A DNA stretch of 64,000 bases. Origin: JAJPJE01 sp963848375 (GTDB taxonomy: Bacteria; Acidobacteriota; Terriglobia; Terriglobales; Acidobacteriaceae). The translations under genes were made by a program, and so were the position numbers. Where the stretch lies: contig CAWKDK010000010.1 in NCBI GenBank assembly GCA_963848375.1, forward strand, positions 1 to 64,000, read 5' to 3'. Below, one piece after another: positions 60,689 to 64,000 of this stretch. Under the pieces are notes generated by a model. That model was not told where the DNA came from. It ran no database searches and worked only from the letters and a program-made list of their open reading frames with translations. Numbering within the stretch: position 1 is the stretch's first letter; each line of letters starts with the position of its first letter.

Positions 60689-61225
60689 ATGAATCCGGTA
60701 GACATGTTGGTTGTTCCCCAATTCGATCTTACGCTCGTTGCTCTCGCGGTCGCGTCGGCGCGAACCTACGGTTTCCGCAAGCAGACAAATTCAATATGGC
60801 TGCTGGTCGCCTCTTTGCTGACATTGACACTCGGGTTAGCGGCCGCGCTGGTTGCCGCTGCTCAGATCATTATGGTCGTAGCCAACCATTACCTGAAAAA
60901 CGCTCCGTATGACTTCGGCGTGTACAGCGTGATGTTGATCGGCGCCGCAACCGTCTGGCTCGGCTGGAAATTAGTAGGTGTTTCCGCTTGCGTGGCTCGA
61001 GGAGATCGACAGGCATGGAAACATGCGGCGCGATACACGATTGCTCTGTTGCTCCTTGTCTCGCCGATGGGACCATTCCAGCCGATGGCTTACGCGGCCG
61101 TCGCATTGGGAGTGATCAGTCTTGCTGGTCTGGAAATGGCGCGTTCGGTGCTCAGCAATTCTGAAAAAGCCTGCGCGGAGCGCGTTCCAGCACGGCGAAA
61201 TACTTTGACGGAAGTGCGGGCGTGA
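60689..61225 (+). CDS. Four-helix membrane protein of unknown function
   Basis: ATG 60689 (178 residues) has AGGAGAGAGG upstream and replaces a GTG/ATG start at 60653. About four hydrophobic segments (near residues 10-30, 40-65, 80-105, 120-160) alternate with short charged loops; the loop WKHAARYT is basic. The C-terminal tail is charged and cytoplasmic. Family not recognised. Confidence 0.6.
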   Translation: MNPVDMLVVPQFDLTLVALAVASARTYGFRKQTNSIWLLVASLLTLTLGLAAALVAAAQIIMVVANHYLKNAPYDFGVYSVMLIGAATVWLGWKLVGVSACVARGDRQAWKHAARYTIALLLLVSPMGPFQPMAYAAVALGVISLAGLEMARSVLSNSEKACAERVPARRNTLTEVRA

Positions 61226-61490
61226 GGCGCCCGCATTCCGTGTTGCTGAAATTCCAATTCACTTAATCCCCTTGCACTAGGATGTCGGACCCATAATCAG
61301 GGCCCTTGTCCCTTCTAAATACGCTCTCTCGAAGCGTGCATCTCTGCATTCTCCGAATATCGGGACCGAGCTGGGCTGAGACTCCACTAAGTCGAGTTCA
61401 CTCAATGCTGAGTATTTGGAGCATCGCGTGCTTTGTTGCCACTGAGCTTAGTTGTTCGGCGCGATTAGCCGGCTGAGCTGGGGGCGTTAA

Positions 61491-64000
61491 ATGAAAGCAT
61501 GCGGATACGTTTTGATCCTTTGCCTGCTGGCGTCGATATTTTCTGTCGCCCTGTGGGCGCAAGTTGAAAATGGCCAACTTGCCGGAACTGTAACCGACCA
61601 GAGCGGTGCAGTTGTTCCTGGCGCGACAGTTACTGCGAAGAACCTTGGCACCGGTGCGACACGGACCACGACCACTGCGGGGAATGGAACGTATTCGATT
61701 CCGAGTTTGCCCCCGAGCCGTTATGAAGTAACGGTTAACAAAGCAGGATTTGGCACCTTCACGTCGCAAGTTCAAGTCAGCGTAGGTGGCTCTCCGACAT
61801 TAGACGCGCGGCTCACTGCGGCCGGAGGCAGCACAACGGTCGAGGTTGTAGGGGCGGGCGGCGTCGCGGTCAACGTCGAAAATCAGCAGATGTCGACGGT
61901 GGTGAACTCACAGGAGATCGTCCAGCTCCCCACCGTCACGCGTAATCCTTACGACCTGGCGTCTACCAGCGGCAACGTGGCACCGACCGATGTTCAGAAC
62001 CGCAGCGGCGGTCCGGCTGGGTTTGCGCGGAGTCGGCGGTGAATATCAACGGCCAGCGCGAAGCCAGCACCGACATCCTGCTGGACGGCGGACAGAACGT
62101 CGATCTATTTACCGCCAGCCTGGGCCAGCAGGTGCCGCTCGATTCCGTGCAGGAGTTCCGCCTTGTAAACAGCGACTTCACGGCTGAGTACGGGCGCGCG
62201 ACCGGCGGAATCGTGAACGTTGCCACAAAATCCGGAACCAACAACCTTCATGGTTCCGTTTACGAATTCAATCGAATCTCGACTTTCACGGCAAACACTT
62301 ACAACAACGACGCGAATAACATACCGAAAGGACGATTCACCCGAAACCAGTTCGGAATGGCACTGGGCGGCCCGATCAAGAAGAACAAGCTCTTCTTCTT
62401 CGGTTCTGGTGAAGGCACACTGGTTCGAGGCAATGCAAACCAGATTAATATCGTACCAACGCCGGAGCTGATCGCTGCCTCGGCGCCCGCCACCCAACAA
62501 TTCTTCAGTCAATTTGGCAACGTTCGTCCCAGGGCGCCACCCCGGTCCCGTGGTCCACGACTGTGGGGGGCATCCCTGCATTAAGACAAGTGAGCTATTC
62601 GGTGCCAGCAGATTCTGGTGGCGGTCTCCCACAGAGCACGTACAACCTGGTGGGCCGCGTCGACTACAACGTAATGACAAGACCACCTTGTTCGGCCGAT
62701 ACACCCTGTACAGCGAGAACGATTTTGCAGGCACGAACAGTCAGTCTCCGTATCAGGGCTTCAATACCGGACAGACACTCTTCAACCAGAACGTGATGCT
62801 GTCGGTGACGCACGTCTTCACGCCGAACGTGGTGATGTCTCTCAAGGGCATCTACAATCGTCTGAACAATCAGCAGCCACTGGGACCACAGGGCGTGGTT
62901 CCTAGCCTGTACTTCTTCCCTGGGGTAGAAGCCTTCGTCGGCGGTAATCCGGTCGCACTTCCGGGATACCTGCCTTTCAGCCCGGGTAACGCTATCCCGT
63001 TCGGTGGGCCGCAAAACGTATCTGAAGGCAATGGAGACATCACGTGGGTAAGAGGAGCGCATACTTTCAAGTTCGGTGGCTCCTATATCTATACACAAGA
63101 TAATCGTGTATTCGGTGCATACGATTCGGCCGTAGAGGCCCTCGCAAAGAACGGCAACACATCGAACGCAGTGGCGGGTTTGATCTCGGGTAACCTATAT
63201 CAGTTCCAGGGCGCTTCCTACCCACAGGGAAAATTCCCCTGCCACACCGTAAACGGCGCTCAGGTAGTGACACCCGATTGCACGCTGAATCTGCCGGTTG
63301 GGCCTCCTAATTTTTCGCGCAGCAACCGGTACAACGACGGCAACGTGTTTGCGCAGGATAGCTGGAAGGTTACTCCACGTTTTACGCTGAACCTCGGGCT
63401 GCGCTGGGAATACTACGGAGTACAGCACAACAAGGATCCAAACCTTGACTCAAACTTCTATTTTGGGCAGGGCGCAAATATCTTCTCGCAGGTGGCCAAC
63501 GGGTTCGTGGCAACGACCCCGAATGCGCCCATCTCATGCAAATGCCTGTGGAATCCCGACTTCAATAACTTTGCTCCCCGCGTCGGCTTCGCGCTCGATG
63601 TTTTCGGTAACGGGAAGACAAGCTTGCGTGGTGGGTTCGGGATGGCCTACGAGCGGAATTTCGGAAACGTTACGTTTAACGTAATTCAGAATCCGCCGAA
63701 CTACGCTGTCGTTTCTATCTTCAGCGGCCAGCCTGGATTCGCAACCCTTCCCGTAACTTCAGACAACTTCGGACCGCTGGGCGGTTCGACGGGAACAGTT
63801 CCATTGCCGAACACCAGCCTCCGTGCGATTAACCAGAATATCGGCACCGCCTACACCTATTTGTACAGCCTGTCAGCGGAACAGGAAGTCGCGAGAAACA
63901 CAGTGCTGCAGCTCGCATACTCGGGCTCGCGCGGGACTTCACCTCTATTCGATCGCAAATGCGAACCAGGCAGGCGCCGGAGTCGATTTACCTGGGCGAA
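61491..64000 (+). pseudogene. Oar-like TonB-dependent receptor, frame broken four times, cut by window end
   Basis: ATG 61491 with GGGGG upstream and a clear signal peptide (VLILCLLASIFSVALWAQ). An N-terminal carboxypeptidase-regulatory-like Ig domain (about 22-120, GTVTDQSGAVVPGATV) leads to a TonB plug (VNVENQQMSTVVNSQEIVQLP) and beta-barrel, the Oar/SusC-like arrangement typical of Acidobacteriota. Reading frame shifts occur near 62028, 62528-62530, 62671-62673 and 63942, first three losing a base and the last gaining one. Correcting each gives a smooth family sequence (GFARESAVNINGQREAS, FGNVRPQGATPVPW, YNVNDKTTLFGRYTL and GTSLYSIANANQAGAGVD). The 3' end is outside the window. Confidence 0.85.

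Noticed and set aside
1..64000. tRNA, rRNA or insertion sequence
   Set aside because: No cloverleaf with a TTCRA loop and acceptor stem, no rRNA core sequences and no transposase-like frame was recognised by eye; a covariance-model scan would be decisive.

Overview
The window looks like chromosomal DNA of an Acidobacteriota bacterium, probably class Terriglobia. This is inferred from the gene families and not from any rRNA gene. The pointers are an Oar-like TonB-dependent receptor with a carboxypeptidase-regulatory N-terminal domain, a DUF3300-DUF2950 pair, acidobacterial-type RND permeases, a GT4-fusion/GH130 pair, and many small single-helix membrane proteins. GC content is moderate (in the high fifties by eye). 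I see no tRNA, rRNA, CRISPR array, transposase or phage gene.

Positions 1-14 kb are rich in small genes. They hold a PYxPY-repeat protein, a Crp/Fnr regulator behind a 24-bp palindrome, zinc-ribbon mini-proteins, a cupin, a glycosyltransferase-4 fusion with a GH130 enzyme, and a degenerate receiver-like protein. Further on come a secreted zinc-dependent phospholipase C-like protein with a DUF3309 peptide, a glutamine-rich exported repeat protein, an OmpA-family protein, Thivi_2564- and lmo0937-type membrane peptides, and a YSC84/SYLF lipid-binding protein. Several of these genes are below 60 codons. The set reads like an envelope and general-stress region.

Positions 14.6-26 kb carry a radical SAM/SPASM protein, a complete RND efflux operon (adaptor, HAE1 permease, outer-membrane factor; minus strand), the DUF3300-DUF2950 operon, and an AI-2E-family transporter broken by a one-base frameshift.

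Positions 26.5-39 kb form a carbohydrate and stress block. It has a cNMP-binding/patatin phospholipase, a phosphoketolase, a glycogen-debranching enzyme and a SulP transporter, then a minus-strand operon msrB-msrA-ppgK-GH15. A plausible flow is alpha-glucan or trehalose to glucose (GDE, GH15), glucose to glucose-6-phosphate with polyphosphate (PpgK), and acetyl-phosphate by phosphoketolase, alongside methionine sulfoxide repair.

Positions 39-48 kb are a two-component system directly followed by a second RND operon (TolC-like protein, adaptor, permease split in two by a frameshift) and an exported YncE-like beta-propeller. Positions 48-61 kb are mostly housekeeping: biotin carboxylase and biotin carrier, a P-loop kinase, TatA, LarE, a DsbA-like protein, a SurA/PrsA-like PPIase, LepA, a GH1 glycosidase and a membrane rhodanese. 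Octameric ACTGANNN repeats surround the biotin-carrier gene, and a REP-like repeat patch lies at 59.7 kb. The window ends inside an Oar-like TonB receptor gene whose frame is broken four times in 2.5 kb. With three other broken genes, this means either a decaying gene set or indel errors in the assembly.
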